The position numbers were made by a program, and so were the translations under genes. Source: Mycolicibacterium litorale (lineage in GTDB: Bacteria > Actinomycetota > Actinomycetes > Mycobacteriales > Mycobacteriaceae). Taken from it: 64,000 bases of DNA. The stretch is taken from positions 3,410,001 to 3,474,000 of the forward strand of contig NZ_AP022586.1 in the NCBI RefSeq assembly GCF_010731695.1, written 5' to 3'. Under the pieces are notes generated by a model. It was not told where the DNA came from. It worked only from the letters and a program-made list of their open reading frames with translations, and did not search any database. The number at the start of each line of letters is the position of its first letter. Positions within the stretch are counted from its first letter, which is position 1. Of this stretch, positions 26,371 through 35,359 are shown piece after piece.

Positions 26371-26973
26371 TCAAGCAGTGAAGGACCGCACGTAGTCCAC
26401 GGCGGCATTCACGTTGGCCCGCAACGCCTCCGGATCGCCGGTGACGAAGGTGAGCATCGCACCGCCCTGATGGGCGGCCACCAGTGAGACCGCGAGGTGG
26501 CGCGGGTCGGCGTCGGCGCGAAGGTCGCCGCGCTTCTTCATCGCGGTGAGCGCCGAGCGGAACAGCGCGATCCACTCGTCGTATCCGGCGGCGAGGTCGT
26601 CGCGGATCTGCGCTTCGCCCTCGATCAGCTCGGCGGCCAGCGACCCGTAGACGCACCCGCCACGCCGGTAGACGGCTTCGGTGTCGGCGACACAGGTGTC
26701 TGCCCAACCCTGGAGCGCTTCGATGCTGTCCAGAGCACCCATGCCGGTGTGGAACCGGGCGACCTGGCGGCGGCGTTCGGCGACGACCTCGCGGGTGAGC
26801 TCGCCCTTGCCCCGGAAGTAGTGCGACAGTTGCGATCCGCTGACCTCGGCGGCATTGCGGACGTCGTCCATCGTCGTACCGTCGATGCCGTGTTCGAACA
26901 TCAGCCGGGCGGTCGTGTCGACGATCCGGCTACGGGCGGCGACCCCTTTGCGGGTGAACCGCTCCTCGGTCAT
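26371..26973 (-). CDS. TetR family transcriptional regulator
   Basis: This 200-residue regulator has an N-terminal helix-turn-helix (ARSRIVDTTARLMF, then VRNAAEVSGSQLSHYFRGK) and a TetR_C-type ligand domain ending in AVDYVRSFTA. Its start overlaps the stop of a second tetR gene by four bases. The two proteins are recognisable paralogues with the same SGSQLxHYF recognition helix, so the pair looks like a tandem duplication. They may compete for one operator or form heterodimers. Confidence 0.9.
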   Translation of the reverse strand: MTEERFTRKGVAARSRIVDTTARLMFEHGIDGTTMDDVRNAAEVSGSQLSHYFRGKGELTREVVAERRRQVARFHTGMGALDSIEALQGWADTCVADTEAVYRRGGCVYGSLAAELIEGEAQIRDDLAAGYDEWIALFRSALTAMKKRGDLRADADPRHLAVSLVAAHQGGAMLTFVTGDPEALRANVNAAVDYVRSFTA

Positions 26974-27638
26974 GTGGCGCTCCGCTGGCGCCGCGGCCGG
27001 CGGGGTGGGCGTGGTGCGCGTTCGGCCGGGTCGACGGCGTACATGCGCAGGCGGTTGACGGCGAACCGCAGCGCGTCGGCCTGCGGCCAGGCCTCCCGGT
27101 AGACGAACGCCATCGTGCCGCCGGCCTGGTGAGCGCCGACCAGCACCAGCGCCAGCTGATGCGGGTCGGCGTCGTCAATCAGTACCCCGCGTTGTTTCAT
27201 CCGGCGGATCGCCTCTTCCAGCAAGGCAATCCACTGCCGGTAGCCGTCGGCGAGCACGCCGCGCACCGCGTCGTCGGACTTGGCGAGCTGACCGGCCAGA
27301 CCGTGATAGGTCGGGGTTCCGGAGAACCCGACCGCGCGCAGCTGACGCATGCTCGAGTCAAGCCAGTGTTCGAAGTCGTCGAACGTCTCCAGCTCCCGGT
27401 GTGAGTCGATCACGGTCTGCATCTGCCGCTCGATCAGCGCGCGGATGAGGTCCTGCCGATCGCTGAAGTAGTGCGCCAGCTGCGATCCGCTCACCGACGC
27501 GGCCTTGCGGACGCCGACCATGGTGAGTGCCGACAGCCCGTCGGTGGTGATGAGCTCGGCGGCGGCGGCCAGGATCCGTTCGCGGGTGGCCTGTCCCTTC
27601 GGAGTGAGCCGCCGCTGCGCCGGCGCCGGTACGACCAT
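26970..27638 (-). CDS. TetR family transcriptional regulator (paralogue of neighbour)
   Basis: This 222-residue TetR protein has the DNA-binding block ATRERILAAAAELITTDG and VRKAASVSGSQLAHYFSDR. The ligand domain aligns by eye with that of the adjacent 200-residue regulator. The C-terminus ends in a basic Arg/Pro tail (PRPPRRPRRQRS) absent from the paralogue. It starts 9 bp after the stop of an alpha/beta-hydrolase gene and overlaps the next tetR, so the three genes form one leftward operon. Confidence 0.9.
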   Translation of the reverse strand: MVVPAPAQRRLTPKGQATRERILAAAAELITTDGLSALTMVGVRKAASVSGSQLAHYFSDRQDLIRALIERQMQTVIDSHRELETFDDFEHWLDSSMRQLRAVGFSGTPTYHGLAGQLAKSDDAVRGVLADGYRQWIALLEEAIRRMKQRGVLIDDADPHQLALVLVGAHQAGGTMAFVYREAWPQADALRFAVNRLRMYAVDPAERAPRPPRRPRRQRSAT

Positions 27639-27647
27639 CCCTGAAGT

Positions 27648-28535
27648 TTATGGGGCGGCCGTCCCACTCATCGACACGCGACGGTCGAGGAAGTCGCGGA
27701 TCAGCGCGGTAACTTCGTCGAACGCCGACTCGAGCAGGAAGTGTCCGCCGTCGAGCAAGTGGATCTCGGCGTCGGGCAGGTCGTCGGCGAAGGCGCGGGC
27801 TCCGTCGGGACCGAAGATCTCGTCACCGCGGCCCCACACCGCCAGCAGCCGCACCCGGGAGGCACGGAAGTACTCGTGCAGGCGGGGATACAGCGGTGAG
27901 TTCGTGGCGTAGTCGAGGAACAGTTTCAGCTGCACCGCGTCGTTGCCGGGCCGCGACACCAGCGCGTGGTCGTGGTACCAGTTCTCCGGGTCGACGAGCG
28001 ATTCGTCGGCGACCCCGGTGACGTATTGCCAGCGGATCGCCTCCAGCGAAAGTGCTTCGCGCATGGCAGCTTCGGTCTCCGGCGTCTGCTGACTGTGGTA
28101 CGCCCAGACCGGCTTCCAGAAACTCTCGACGAATCCGGCGTCGTACCCGTTGCCGCTCTGGGTGATGATCGCGGTGATCGCCTCCGGGTTGGCGAGCGCG
28201 AGCCGCCATCCGATGGGTGCGCCGTAGTCCTGGACGTAGATGCTGTACCGGTCGACGCCCAGCTGCTCGAGCAGTCCCGCGGTCAGCGCGGTGAGGCCGT
28301 CGAAGGTGTAGTCGAACTCCTCGGCCCCGGGCGCATCGGACAGGCCGAAGCCGAGGTGGTCGGGGGCGATGACGTGCCAGCGGTCGGCGAGCGCGGGGAC
28401 GAGCCGCCGGAACATGTGCGAACTGGTCGGGAAGCCGTGCAGCAGGAGCAGGGTCGGGGCAGCCGGATCGCCGGCCTCGCGGTAGAAGAGCCGGTGGCCG
28501 TCGACGGTGGCGTAGCGGTGGTGGACAGCGGACAT
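27648..28535 (-). CDS. Alpha/beta hydrolase (haloalkane dehalogenase/epoxide hydrolase-like)
   Basis: The predicted 295-residue hydrolase has the oxyanion motif HGFP at 33-36, the nucleophile elbow VQDYGAP with Asp103, and a C-terminal GGHFLLE carrying the catalytic His. An Asp nucleophile points to haloalkane dehalogenases or epoxide hydrolases rather than esterases. The ATG at 28535 is strongly supported by AAGGAGG eight bases upstream. Two TetR genes follow in the same operon, so expression is probably induced by its own substrate. Confidence 0.87.
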   Translation of the reverse strand: MSAVHHRYATVDGHRLFYREAGDPAAPTLLLLHGFPTSSHMFRRLVPALADRWHVIAPDHLGFGLSDAPGAEEFDYTFDGLTALTAGLLEQLGVDRYSIYVQDYGAPIGWRLALANPEAITAIITQSGNGYDAGFVESFWKPVWAYHSQQTPETEAAMREALSLEAIRWQYVTGVADESLVDPENWYHDHALVSRPGNDAVQLKLFLDYATNSPLYPRLHEYFRASRVRLLAVWGRGDEIFGPDGARAFADDLPDAEIHLLDGGHFLLESAFDEVTALIRDFLDRRVSMSGTAAP

Positions 28536-28555
28536 GGGCGGAGCCTCCTTGTTTT

Positions 28556-28575
28556 GGGTTGAGTGACCCATTATG
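28556..28575 (-). promoter_or_regulatory. Operator overlapping -10 of the hydrolase-tetR-tetR operon
   Basis: The dyad GGGT-N6-ACCC (28556-28569) directly abuts a CATAAT -10 hexamer read on the minus strand (28575-28570). It lies 20-40 bp before the hydrolase start. A repressor bound there would block transcription, which suits the two TetR proteins in this operon. Confidence 0.45.
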
Positions 28576-28794
28576 GGCGCTTTTGAGCCGTTTGCGCCAC
28601 CGTGGCGATGGACAACCGCGCTGAGCTGCGACGATGTACCCACGGTTTGGGTGACACATCCCATTCCGCGTGCGCGCCATACGCGATGGGGAGGACGGTG
28701 ACGCGGTCGACTCGTAGCCCCCACGCCCCCGATGTCGCCGCCGTGGCCTAAGTTGGACGGTCGAGCACGGACGAGCACAGATCGAGGACTGCAG

Positions 28795-30234
28795 GTGAAC
28801 GACAACGGGGGGATGTCGGCCGCTGAGCTGCTCGAACTCAACCGCGACCTGCATGGATCCCGGGCGATCCGGCTGCTGGCCACCCACAATCTCGGGCTCT
28901 ACGCGACGCTGATGGAACGCCATCTGGCCGACGGCGTCGTCCCCGAGACGGAGCTGGTGGTGCGCCTCGAGCGTGATCTGCACGACCTCGACCCCGACGG
29001 GCAGTCCGGACTCGCGCTCATCAAGTCGTGGGCGAGCCAGGGCTGGCTGCACCGCATCGTCGACGAGCGCAGCGACCAGAACATCTGCTACCTCACCCAG
29101 GACGCCCGCCGCGCGCTGGACTTCCTGCGCGGGATGCGGCGCAACGACACCATCGCCACCGGCGGCTCGATCAACGGCATCGCGTCGCGACTCAAACAGG
29201 TCGCGATCCGGGTGGGCAACGACCCGGCACGGATCCGCAAGAGCATCGAGGCGGAGATCGCGGCGCTGCAGGCCGAGCTCGACGAGCTCGACGCCGGGCA
29301 GCTCCAGGAACCCGACGTCACCGACGCCTATGACGAGGCCCGCGCCATCGCGCTTCAGATGGAACGGCTGATCACCGACATCGGCCAGTACGGGTCGATG
29401 ATCGAGCAGGCCACCGCGGCGCTCGACGAGCCGATCGACAGCAACGCCGAGTACCGCGACCGGCAGCGCCAGATGTACGCCGACTACCAGGCGGCATGGG
29501 ATTCCCAGGGCCGCGACAGCCACCGCGCTTTCCTGCGGATGATCAACGACCCCGACCAGCGCGCCGAGTTCGAAGCCGACGTCGCCGCGGTCGCCGAGGC
29601 GCTGCCCGCGCTGGACCCGGCGCTGCGCAAGGTGATGGCCGGGTTCTTCGAACTGGTCGGCCACCAGATCGACGAGGTGGAGCGGATCCAGCAGCGCTGC
29701 GCCCAGCGGGTGAAACGCTTCACCGCGTTCGGCACGCTGGAGCAGAGCCGCGGGGTGGCCCGCCAGCTCAACGAGGCCATCGGCGCCGCGCGCGCCCTGC
29801 TGAAGACCTCGCTCACCGACTCGCGCCTGGGCATCGACGTCCCGCTGGCCCGCCACGCGATCAGCTCGGTCGGCGCGCTGACCTTCAAGATCGGCGACCT
29901 GTCCGCGCCGAAACCGGCCAAACCCGCGGACGGCGAGGTCGACCTGACCAGCTTCGCCGCGCTGACCACCCAGGTCGACGCGCCCGCCATGTCGGAGATC
30001 CTCAACAGCGCGATCAGCGCCGGACCGGTGTCGCTGCCCCAGGCCGTCGGCATGCTGGACAACGCGTACCTCGGCCACGTCATCGTGCTGTGGTCCTGGG
30101 CGCTCAGACAACCGGGCGCCGGGCCCGCACCGTCCACCACCGTGCGGTTTCGTTCCCTCGACGGCCGGGACCGCGAAATGGCCGTCCCTGAACTGCATTT
30201 CACCGAACCGATCACGTCTGGAGTGGCGTCGTGA
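28795..30234 (+). CDS. jetA: JetA/MksF-like kleisin subunit of Wadjet system (DUF3375)
   Basis: This 479-residue protein is the DUF3375 kleisin of the Wadjet/MksBEFG condensin-like complex that restricts plasmids; the mycobacterial version is known as Ept. The N-terminus is a winged-helix region ([23 protein letters not shown]), the middle is a long helical/coiled-coil region (about residues 150-300), and the C-terminus is a second winged-helix part. The GTG at 28795 has GAGG upstream; an ATG at 28813 is an alternative. The stop overlaps the next gene by four bases. It is the first gene of a jetABC operon. Confidence 0.88.
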   Translation: MNDNGGMSAAELLELNRDLHGSRAIRLLATHNLGLYATLMERHLADGVVPETELVVRLERDLHDLDPDGQSGLALIKSWASQGWLHRIVDERSDQNICYLTQDARRALDFLRGMRRNDTIATGGSINGIASRLKQVAIRVGNDPARIRKSIEAEIAALQAELDELDAGQLQEPDVTDAYDEARAIALQMERLITDIGQYGSMIEQATAALDEPIDSNAEYRDRQRQMYADYQAAWDSQGRDSHRAFLRMINDPDQRAEFEADVAAVAEALPALDPALRKVMAGFFELVGHQIDEVERIQQRCAQRVKRFTAFGTLEQSRGVARQLNEAIGAARALLKTSLTDSRLGIDVPLARHAISSVGALTFKIGDLSAPKPAKPADGEVDLTSFAALTTQVDAPAMSEILNSAISAGPVSLPQAVGMLDNAYLGHVIVLWSWALRQPGAGPAPSTTVRFRSLDGRDREMAVPELHFTEPITSGVAS

Positions 30235-30914
30235 CCACCGAGCCCGACATCGACTTCTCACAGTTGCCGCAGGTCGACCAGAACGCCCGGCCCCCGCACC
30301 AGCGCAGGCCGCGGTTCGACGGCGACGTCTCCGAGCTGCCCGACCGGGCGTGCTGGGCGCTGCAGAACCTGCTCACCCGCCGCTACATCAGCGCGGAGTC
30401 CGACGGCGACCTGTTCAGCTGGGTGCTCGAATACCGCAAGCAGCTCGCCGTGCGGCTCTCCGAACTCGACCTGTTGCTGCGCATCGTCGACGGCGCCGAC
30501 GTCGCGTTCGTCGAACAGGCCCGCTACGAATCGGCAAGGGGCGCCAAGCTTTTGCGCCGCGAGCCGCTCGGCACCTACGACTCGATCCTCGCGCTGCACC
30601 TGGCGCAGATGATGCGCGCGGCCGGAGGGCAGAGCGTGCTGATCAGCCGCGAGGAGATGCACGGGTTGTTCTCCGGCGTGCTCAACGACACCGACCGGGA
30701 TGCGGTCACGTTCGCGGCGCGTATCGACGGCGCCATCGCCCGACTGGCCGGGCTGGAGATTCTGCGCCGCAGCCGCGACGACGAGGACAGCTACACCATC
30801 AGCCCGGTGATCAACGCGGTCATGACGGCCTCGGTGATCACCGAATTGCAGCGGCAGTTCGAAACGCTGCTGAACGGCGGCACGCCGCAGGGAGAAGCAG
30901 AGCTGGATGACTGA
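30231..30914 (+). CDS. jetB: JetB/MksE-like KITE subunit of Wadjet system (DUF4194)
   Basis: This 227-residue DUF4194 protein is the small KITE-type winged-helix partner that joins the kleisin and SMC subunits. Typical features are the central [20 protein letters not shown] segment and the late [20 protein letters not shown] beta-wing. The GTG start overlaps the jetA stop (GTGA), and the stop overlaps the jetC start by eight bases. The order and overlaps match type I Wadjet operons. Confidence 0.87.
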   Translation: MTTEPDIDFSQLPQVDQNARPPHQRRPRFDGDVSELPDRACWALQNLLTRRYISAESDGDLFSWVLEYRKQLAVRLSELDLLLRIVDGADVAFVEQARYESARGAKLLRREPLGTYDSILALHLAQMMRAAGGQSVLISREEMHGLFSGVLNDTDRDAVTFAARIDGAIARLAGLEILRRSRDDEDSYTISPVINAVMTASVITELQRQFETLLNGGTPQGEAELDD

Positions 30915-33900
30915 ACAATTCCATCTGTCCCGGTTGCAGATCATCAACTGGGGCGTGTTCGATGGATACCACTCGATTCCGTTCAGCGTCGGCGGCGCAC
31001 TGATCGCGGGCGCGTCCGGTAGCGGCAAATCCTCACTGCTCGATGCGATCTCGCTGGGGTTTCTGCCGTTCAACCGGCGCAACTTCAACGCCTCCGGCGA
31101 CAACACCGCCGCCGGGTCGAGCGCCGGCCGGCGCACCGTCGACAAGTACGTGCGCGGGGCGTGGGGCCAGCGCAGCGACGGCGGTACCAGCCGGGTGATG
31201 TATCTGCGCGGCGAGGGCACCGCGTGGTCGGCGATCGCGGTCACCTACGCCAGCGACTCCGGACGCACTGTCACCGGGCTGGTCCTCAAGTGGCTGACCG
31301 GCGAGTCCCGGTCGGATTCGTCGAGCCGCTTCGTGATCGGCGACGGCGACCTCGACATCGAGGACGTGTGCAACCGGTGGGCGGCGGGCCGATTCGACAC
31401 CGGAGTGTTCAAGGAGGTCCGGGGCGAGCGAAGCGACGGGAAGAATTCCGGCTGGCGGTTCACCACCAAGGTGGAATCGCAGTACCTGGCGCAGCTGTAC
31501 GCGACGATCGGTATCCGCGCCTCCGACGCCGCCCAGCAGCTGCTGGGCAAGGCGAAGTCGCTGAAAAGCGTTGGCGGGCTGGAGCAGTTCGTCCGCGAGT
31601 TCATGCTCGACGAACCCTCCAGCCTGGCGCGACTGCCCGAGGCGCTCAAGCAGATCGACCCGCTGGTGGAGGCACGCGAGCTACTGGCGGTGGCGCAGCG
31701 CAAACGCAAGATCCTCGGCGACATCGAGAAGATCCAGCACCGCTACGCCTCGGAGTCCTCGGATCTGGGGATCATCGACCTGGTGGATCTGCCGATGGTA
31801 CGGGCTTACACCGACCACGTCCGGCTGGCGCAGTGCCCGGCGCAGATCGCGCAGCTCGACACCACGATCGACCAGCTCGACAACGAGTACGAGGATGTCA
31901 CCCGCTCGCTGAATCTGGCCAAGGCCGAGGCGGATTCGCTCAACGCGCAGATCAGCGGGTCGAGTGCGAGCATCGGACCGCTGCAGTCGCAGGTGACCGC
32001 CGCCGAGACCGAGGCCGAGCAGGTGTCGCGCCGTCGCAGCGCGTACGAGGACATGGTGACCGCGCAGGGCATCGACGTCCCCGACACCGCCGACGAGTTC
32101 TGGAACCTGCGCGAGGACCTGCTCACCGAGGCCACCGAACTGCTGGCCAAGGTGGAGCGGAACCGCGAGGCGTCCACCGATGCGGAGTACGCGCAGAAGG
32201 CGGCGCGCATGGCCCGCGACGAGGCCGCCAAGGAGCTCAAGCGGGTCGAGCAGGTGGGGTCGGCGCTGCCCGAGTTCGCGCTGGTGATGCGCGAACAGAT
32301 CTGCGCGGCAGTCGGTGTCGAGGCGGCAGAGCTGCCGTATGTCGCCGAGCTGATGGATCTGCGGTCGGATCAGACACGCTGGCGGATCGCGGTGGAGAAG
32401 GTGCTGCGCGGGCCGGGCTTGCGGCTGCTTGTGCCCGACGTGCACTGGACGGCGGTGCTGCGGTTCGTCAACGAGACGAACATGCGCGGGCGGCTGGCAC
32501 TGCACCACGTGCGGACGAAGATGTACGGCGCCGAGCCGGTCGGCCCCGAGCCGAACACGTTGGCGGGCAAGCTGTTCGCCGTCGACCCGTCGCATCCCTG
32601 CGCCGCGGAGGCCGTCGACGTGGTGGCCTCAGCCGGTGACCACGTCTGCGTCGACACCCCTGACGTGTTCGCGCGGTTCCGGCGCGCGGTCACCGACAGC
32701 GGCCTGTACAAGGACAGCGACCGGTTGGCGATCAAGGACGACCGGCGGCCGCTGAAGCAGTCGGAGTACCTGTATCAGGGTGACGTGTCGGCGAAGATCA
32801 ACGCGCTGACCGTGGACCTGGCCGCCGCGGAGGAGGCCTACCAGAAGGCCCGGCGAGTGGCCGACGAGATCGCCGCGCAGCGTCAGCAGTGGCGGGACCG
32901 GGCGTCGGCATGCCGGGCGATCTGCGAGCAGTTCCCGCAGTGGAGCCAGATCGACGTCGAGACCGCCGACGGCCACGCCGACCGGCTGCGCGAGCAGTAC
33001 GAGCTGCTGCTCGCCGACCATCCCGACATCGAGGCCCTCAACGCACGTGCCGACGAATGCTGGTCGCAGATCCAGGTGTTGATGACGCGCCGGGGTGCCA
33101 TCCAGACCCGCCGCGACGACCTCGATTCGCGGCGCACGCAGCTGCTGGAACTGTCGGAACGGCTGCAGCCGGCGTTCGTCTCCGAGCCGCTGACGGAGCT
33201 GCTGCACCGCTACGCCGGGCAGGTGCCGGTGTCGCTCGAGTTGTTGAACCCGGAGCCGCACCGCGACGCGCTGTTCGCCGCGATCAAGAAAGAGCGGGAG
33301 CAGTTGCGGGAGAGCCGCCGCCGCTCGTACGACGAGCTGGCCCGCATCCTCAACACGTTCGACACCGCGTTCCCGGACGCCATCCCCAACGACAGCACCA
33401 ACTTCGACGAGCGGGTGCACGACTACGTGGCGCTGTGCCGGCACATCGACGAGCGCGAGTTGCCCGAGGCGTACGAGCGGATGATGCGGCTGGTCACCGA
33501 GCAGGCGCCCGATGCGATCCTCACGCTGCACCGGGTCGCCGAGCAGGAGGCGCGGCGGATCGCCGAGCAGATCGAGCGGGTCAACACCGGGCTGGGCGCG
33601 GTGGAGTTCAACCGCGGCACCCGGCTGACGCTGCGGGCGACGCCGCGGTCGCTGACGGCGGTGTCGGAACTGACGGAGATCGTGCGGTCGATCTCGCGGC
33701 GCATCGCCGAGGTCGGCCTGGGCGACAAGCAGGCGATCCTCGACCAGTACGCGGACATCCTGCGGTTGCGCAACCGGCTGGCGTCCGCCGCGCCGGAGGA
33801 CAAGTCGTGGACGCGCGATGCGCTCGATGTGCGCAACCGGTTCACGTTCGACTGCGCGGAGTGGGATGTGGCGACCGGGGAGCTGATCCGCACGCACTCC

Positions 33901-34302
33901 AACGCCGGCGACAACTCCGGTGGTGAGCAGGAGAAGCTGATGGCGTTCTGCCTGGCGGGCGCTTTGAGCTTCAACCTCGCCAGCCCCGAAAGTACCGACA
34001 ACAGACCGGTTTTCGCTCAGTTGATGCTCGATGAGGCGTTCAGCAAGTCGGATCCGCAGTTCGCGCAGCAGGCGCTGTCGGCGTTCCAGAAGTTCGGGTT
34101 CCAGCTGGTGATCGTGGCGACCGTGCAGAACGCGACGACGATCCAGCCCTACATCGACAGCGTGGTGATGGTGAGCAAGACCGAGGCGACGGGCCGCAAC
34201 GCCCGCCCCGTCGCGACGGTGGCGACGCGGACGATCTCGGAGTTCAGCGCGCTGCGGCAGGAGATGCGGGCGAGCGCGAAAGTGCCGGCCCTCTCCCGCT
34301 GA
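30907..34302 (+). CDS. jetC: JetC/MksB-like SMC ATPase of Wadjet system
   Basis: This 1131-residue SMC-like ATPase has Walker [10 protein letters not shown] at residues 35-43, long coiled coils on either side of a hinge region (about residues 480-640), an ABC signature [12 protein letters not shown] near residue 1002 and Walker [12 protein letters not shown] near residue 1038. It extrudes DNA loops and, with JetA and JetB, presents circular plasmid DNA to the JetD nuclease. No jetD follows; the next gene is unrelated. The ATP-binding residues are intact, so the motor itself appears functional. Confidence 0.92.
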   Translation: MTEQFHLSRLQIINWGVFDGYHSIPFSVGGALIAGASGSGKSSLLDAISLGFLPFNRRNFNASGDNTAAGSSAGRRTVDKYVRGAWGQRSDGGTSRVMYLRGEGTAWSAIAVTYASDSGRTVTGLVLKWLTGESRSDSSSRFVIGDGDLDIEDVCNRWAAGRFDTGVFKEVRGERSDGKNSGWRFTTKVESQYLAQLYATIGIRASDAAQQLLGKAKSLKSVGGLEQFVREFMLDEPSSLARLPEALKQIDPLVEARELLAVAQRKRKILGDIEKIQHRYASESSDLGIIDLVDLPMVRAYTDHVRLAQCPAQIAQLDTTIDQLDNEYEDVTRSLNLAKAEADSLNAQISGSSASIGPLQSQVTAAETEAEQVSRRRSAYEDMVTAQGIDVPDTADEFWNLREDLLTEATELLAKVERNREASTDAEYAQKAARMARDEAAKELKRVEQVGSALPEFALVMREQICAAVGVEAAELPYVAELMDLRSDQTRWRIAVEKVLRGPGLRLLVPDVHWTAVLRFVNETNMRGRLALHHVRTKMYGAEPVGPEPNTLAGKLFAVDPSHPCAAEAVDVVASAGDHVCVDTPDVFARFRRAVTDSGLYKDSDRLAIKDDRRPLKQSEYLYQGDVSAKINALTVDLAAAEEAYQKARRVADEIAAQRQQWRDRASACRAICEQFPQWSQIDVETADGHADRLREQYELLLADHPDIEALNARADECWSQIQVLMTRRGAIQTRRDDLDSRRTQLLELSERLQPAFVSEPLTELLHRYAGQVPVSLELLNPEPHRDALFAAIKKEREQLRESRRRSYDELARILNTFDTAFPDAIPNDSTNFDERVHDYVALCRHIDERELPEAYERMMRLVTEQAPDAILTLHRVAEQEARRIAEQIERVNTGLGAVEFNRGTRLTLRATPRSLTAVSELTEIVRSISRRIAEVGLGDKQAILDQYADILRLRNRLASAAPEDKSWTRDALDVRNRFTFDCAEWDVATGELIRTHSNAGDNSGGEQEKLMAFCLAGALSFNLASPESTDNRPVFAQLMLDEAFSKSDPQFAQQALSAFQKFGFQLVIVATVQNATTIQPYIDSVVMVSKTEATGRNARPVATVATRTISEFSALRQEMRASAKVPALSR

Positions 34303-34326
34303 GACTGCGGATCGAGCCGAGGCGCG

Positions 34327-34345
34327 TTGACTCTGCGACCACGGC
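34327..34345 (+). repeat. 19-nt direct repeat, left copy
   Basis: TTGACTCTGCGACCACGGC matches 17 of 19 positions with 50592-50610 in the same orientation. The two copies bracket the segment that holds the large-protein operon. It may be a boundary repeat or a dispersed genomic element. Confidence 0.5.
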
Positions 34346-34580
34346 CGAGCGCCGCTCTTGTGACACCGATCGCGGACTATCCGAGAGCCTGGCTTCGACA
34401 GCGGGCCTGATCAAGTACCTGGCTACTCGCGACTCGGCGCCGTGACCTCGCTACGTTGCGACTGCGCTGTCAGCCAACCGTCAAGGAGAGCCAGCATCAC
34501 CGACGGCTCTGCCCAATCCCGCCAGAAGCGACCACCGCACATCACCATCGCGACCTGTCGGCGCGAGTCAAGTCACGTAG

Positions 34581-34592
34581 TCGAGTACTCGA
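34581..34592. promoter_or_regulatory. 12-bp perfect palindrome upstream of P5-like gene
   Basis: TCGAGTACTCGA is a perfect inverted repeat 95 bp before the start at 34688. The overlapping word GTAGTCGAGTAC (34577-34588) matches 9 of 12 positions of the GTAGTGAACTAC dyad found at 48084. Confidence 0.35.
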
Positions 34593-34687
34593 TACCACAC
34601 GCGCCCCGCGACATACGTTCTGTGACACGGACGCTGACATTCTTACGGCGGCCGCTCACCACCAGCCACAGAACACGGAGGGCACTG

Positions 34688-35344
34688 ATGTCGATCGTTT
34701 CAGGAGACCATGTGTGGTACTACAACGGGCTCGGCAACGCCGAGGCCATAGCGGGCGAGCAAATCACGACCGACCTGAGCATTCCTAGGACGCAATGGTT
34801 TCCGGCGGCCAATCCTCATGATCGCAACGACTACCGCGACAACGGTCGGTTCATCTTCAACTATGTCTTCTACGACTCAGAGATACGTGTCGGCCAGCCA
34901 CATCTGCGTTCCGGGGCAGGAAGTTTCGCGTGGCTGAACAACAACCCGGGCAACCTGACCGGCCATGTCGGCGGACCTGATTTCGGTCAGTACATCGACA
35001 AGTTCAACTGGCACAATTTCTTGATCTTCCCGGACTACGCAACGGGTTTCACCGCAATAGGCGCCTTTCTGCGCCAAGGGATCTATCCACCGCTGTCGAT
35101 CCTGGAGGCGTTTCGCAGGTATGCGCCCGCCAGTGACGGCAATACTCCGGACGTCTACGCAGCAGATGTCGCAGCGGCTGCCGGCGTGCCGATGGACACG
35201 CCCGTGGGTGATCTCGGCGATGACCAGATGTACGAGATGCAGCTCAAGATCGCGCAGATCGAGGGAACCGTCGAAGGCACGACGTACGCCTACAATTCGC
35301 CGGACCTGCCGCCGGCAATTCAAGCGCTCGTCAGCGAGCTCTGA
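34688..35344 (+). CDS. Phage P5-like peptidoglycan hydrolase/lytic transglycosylase-like protein
   Basis: This 218-residue protein contains NNPGNL at 85-90, FPDYATGFTAIGAFL at 114-128 and RRYAPASDGNTPDVYAADV at 143-161. This trio resembles the lysozyme-like domain seen in phage virion proteins often labelled structural protein P5. A Glu at about 140 could be catalytic. There is no Sec signal or membrane helix, so export would need another route. The ATG at 34688 has GGAGGG five bases upstream; longer starts lack one. It occupies the place where jetD is expected and ends 15 bp from the convergent large-protein operon. Base composition is lower in GC than jetC. Confidence 0.55.
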   Translation: MSIVSGDHVWYYNGLGNAEAIAGEQITTDLSIPRTQWFPAANPHDRNDYRDNGRFIFNYVFYDSEIRVGQPHLRSGAGSFAWLNNNPGNLTGHVGGPDFGQYIDKFNWHNFLIFPDYATGFTAIGAFLRQGIYPPLSILEAFRRYAPASDGNTPDVYAADVAAAAGVPMDTPVGDLGDDQMYEMQLKIAQIEGTVEGTTYAYNSPDLPPAIQALVSEL

Positions 35345-35359
35345 GCCACCGCGGCAGAC

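Larger units (their letters stand above)
34303..34687. other. Intergenic region between jetC and the P5-like gene
   Basis: This 385-bp stretch holds no supportable gene and no recognisable jetD remnant. It contains one copy of a 19-nt repeat (34327-34345) and a perfect 12-bp palindrome (34581-34592). Base composition is visibly less GC-rich than in jetC. Confidence 0.5.

Noticed and set aside
27823..30261. Long minus-strand open frame over the hydrolase and jetA
   Set aside because: It is antisense to jetA and out of frame with the hydrolase, with biased composition and no recognisable domain.
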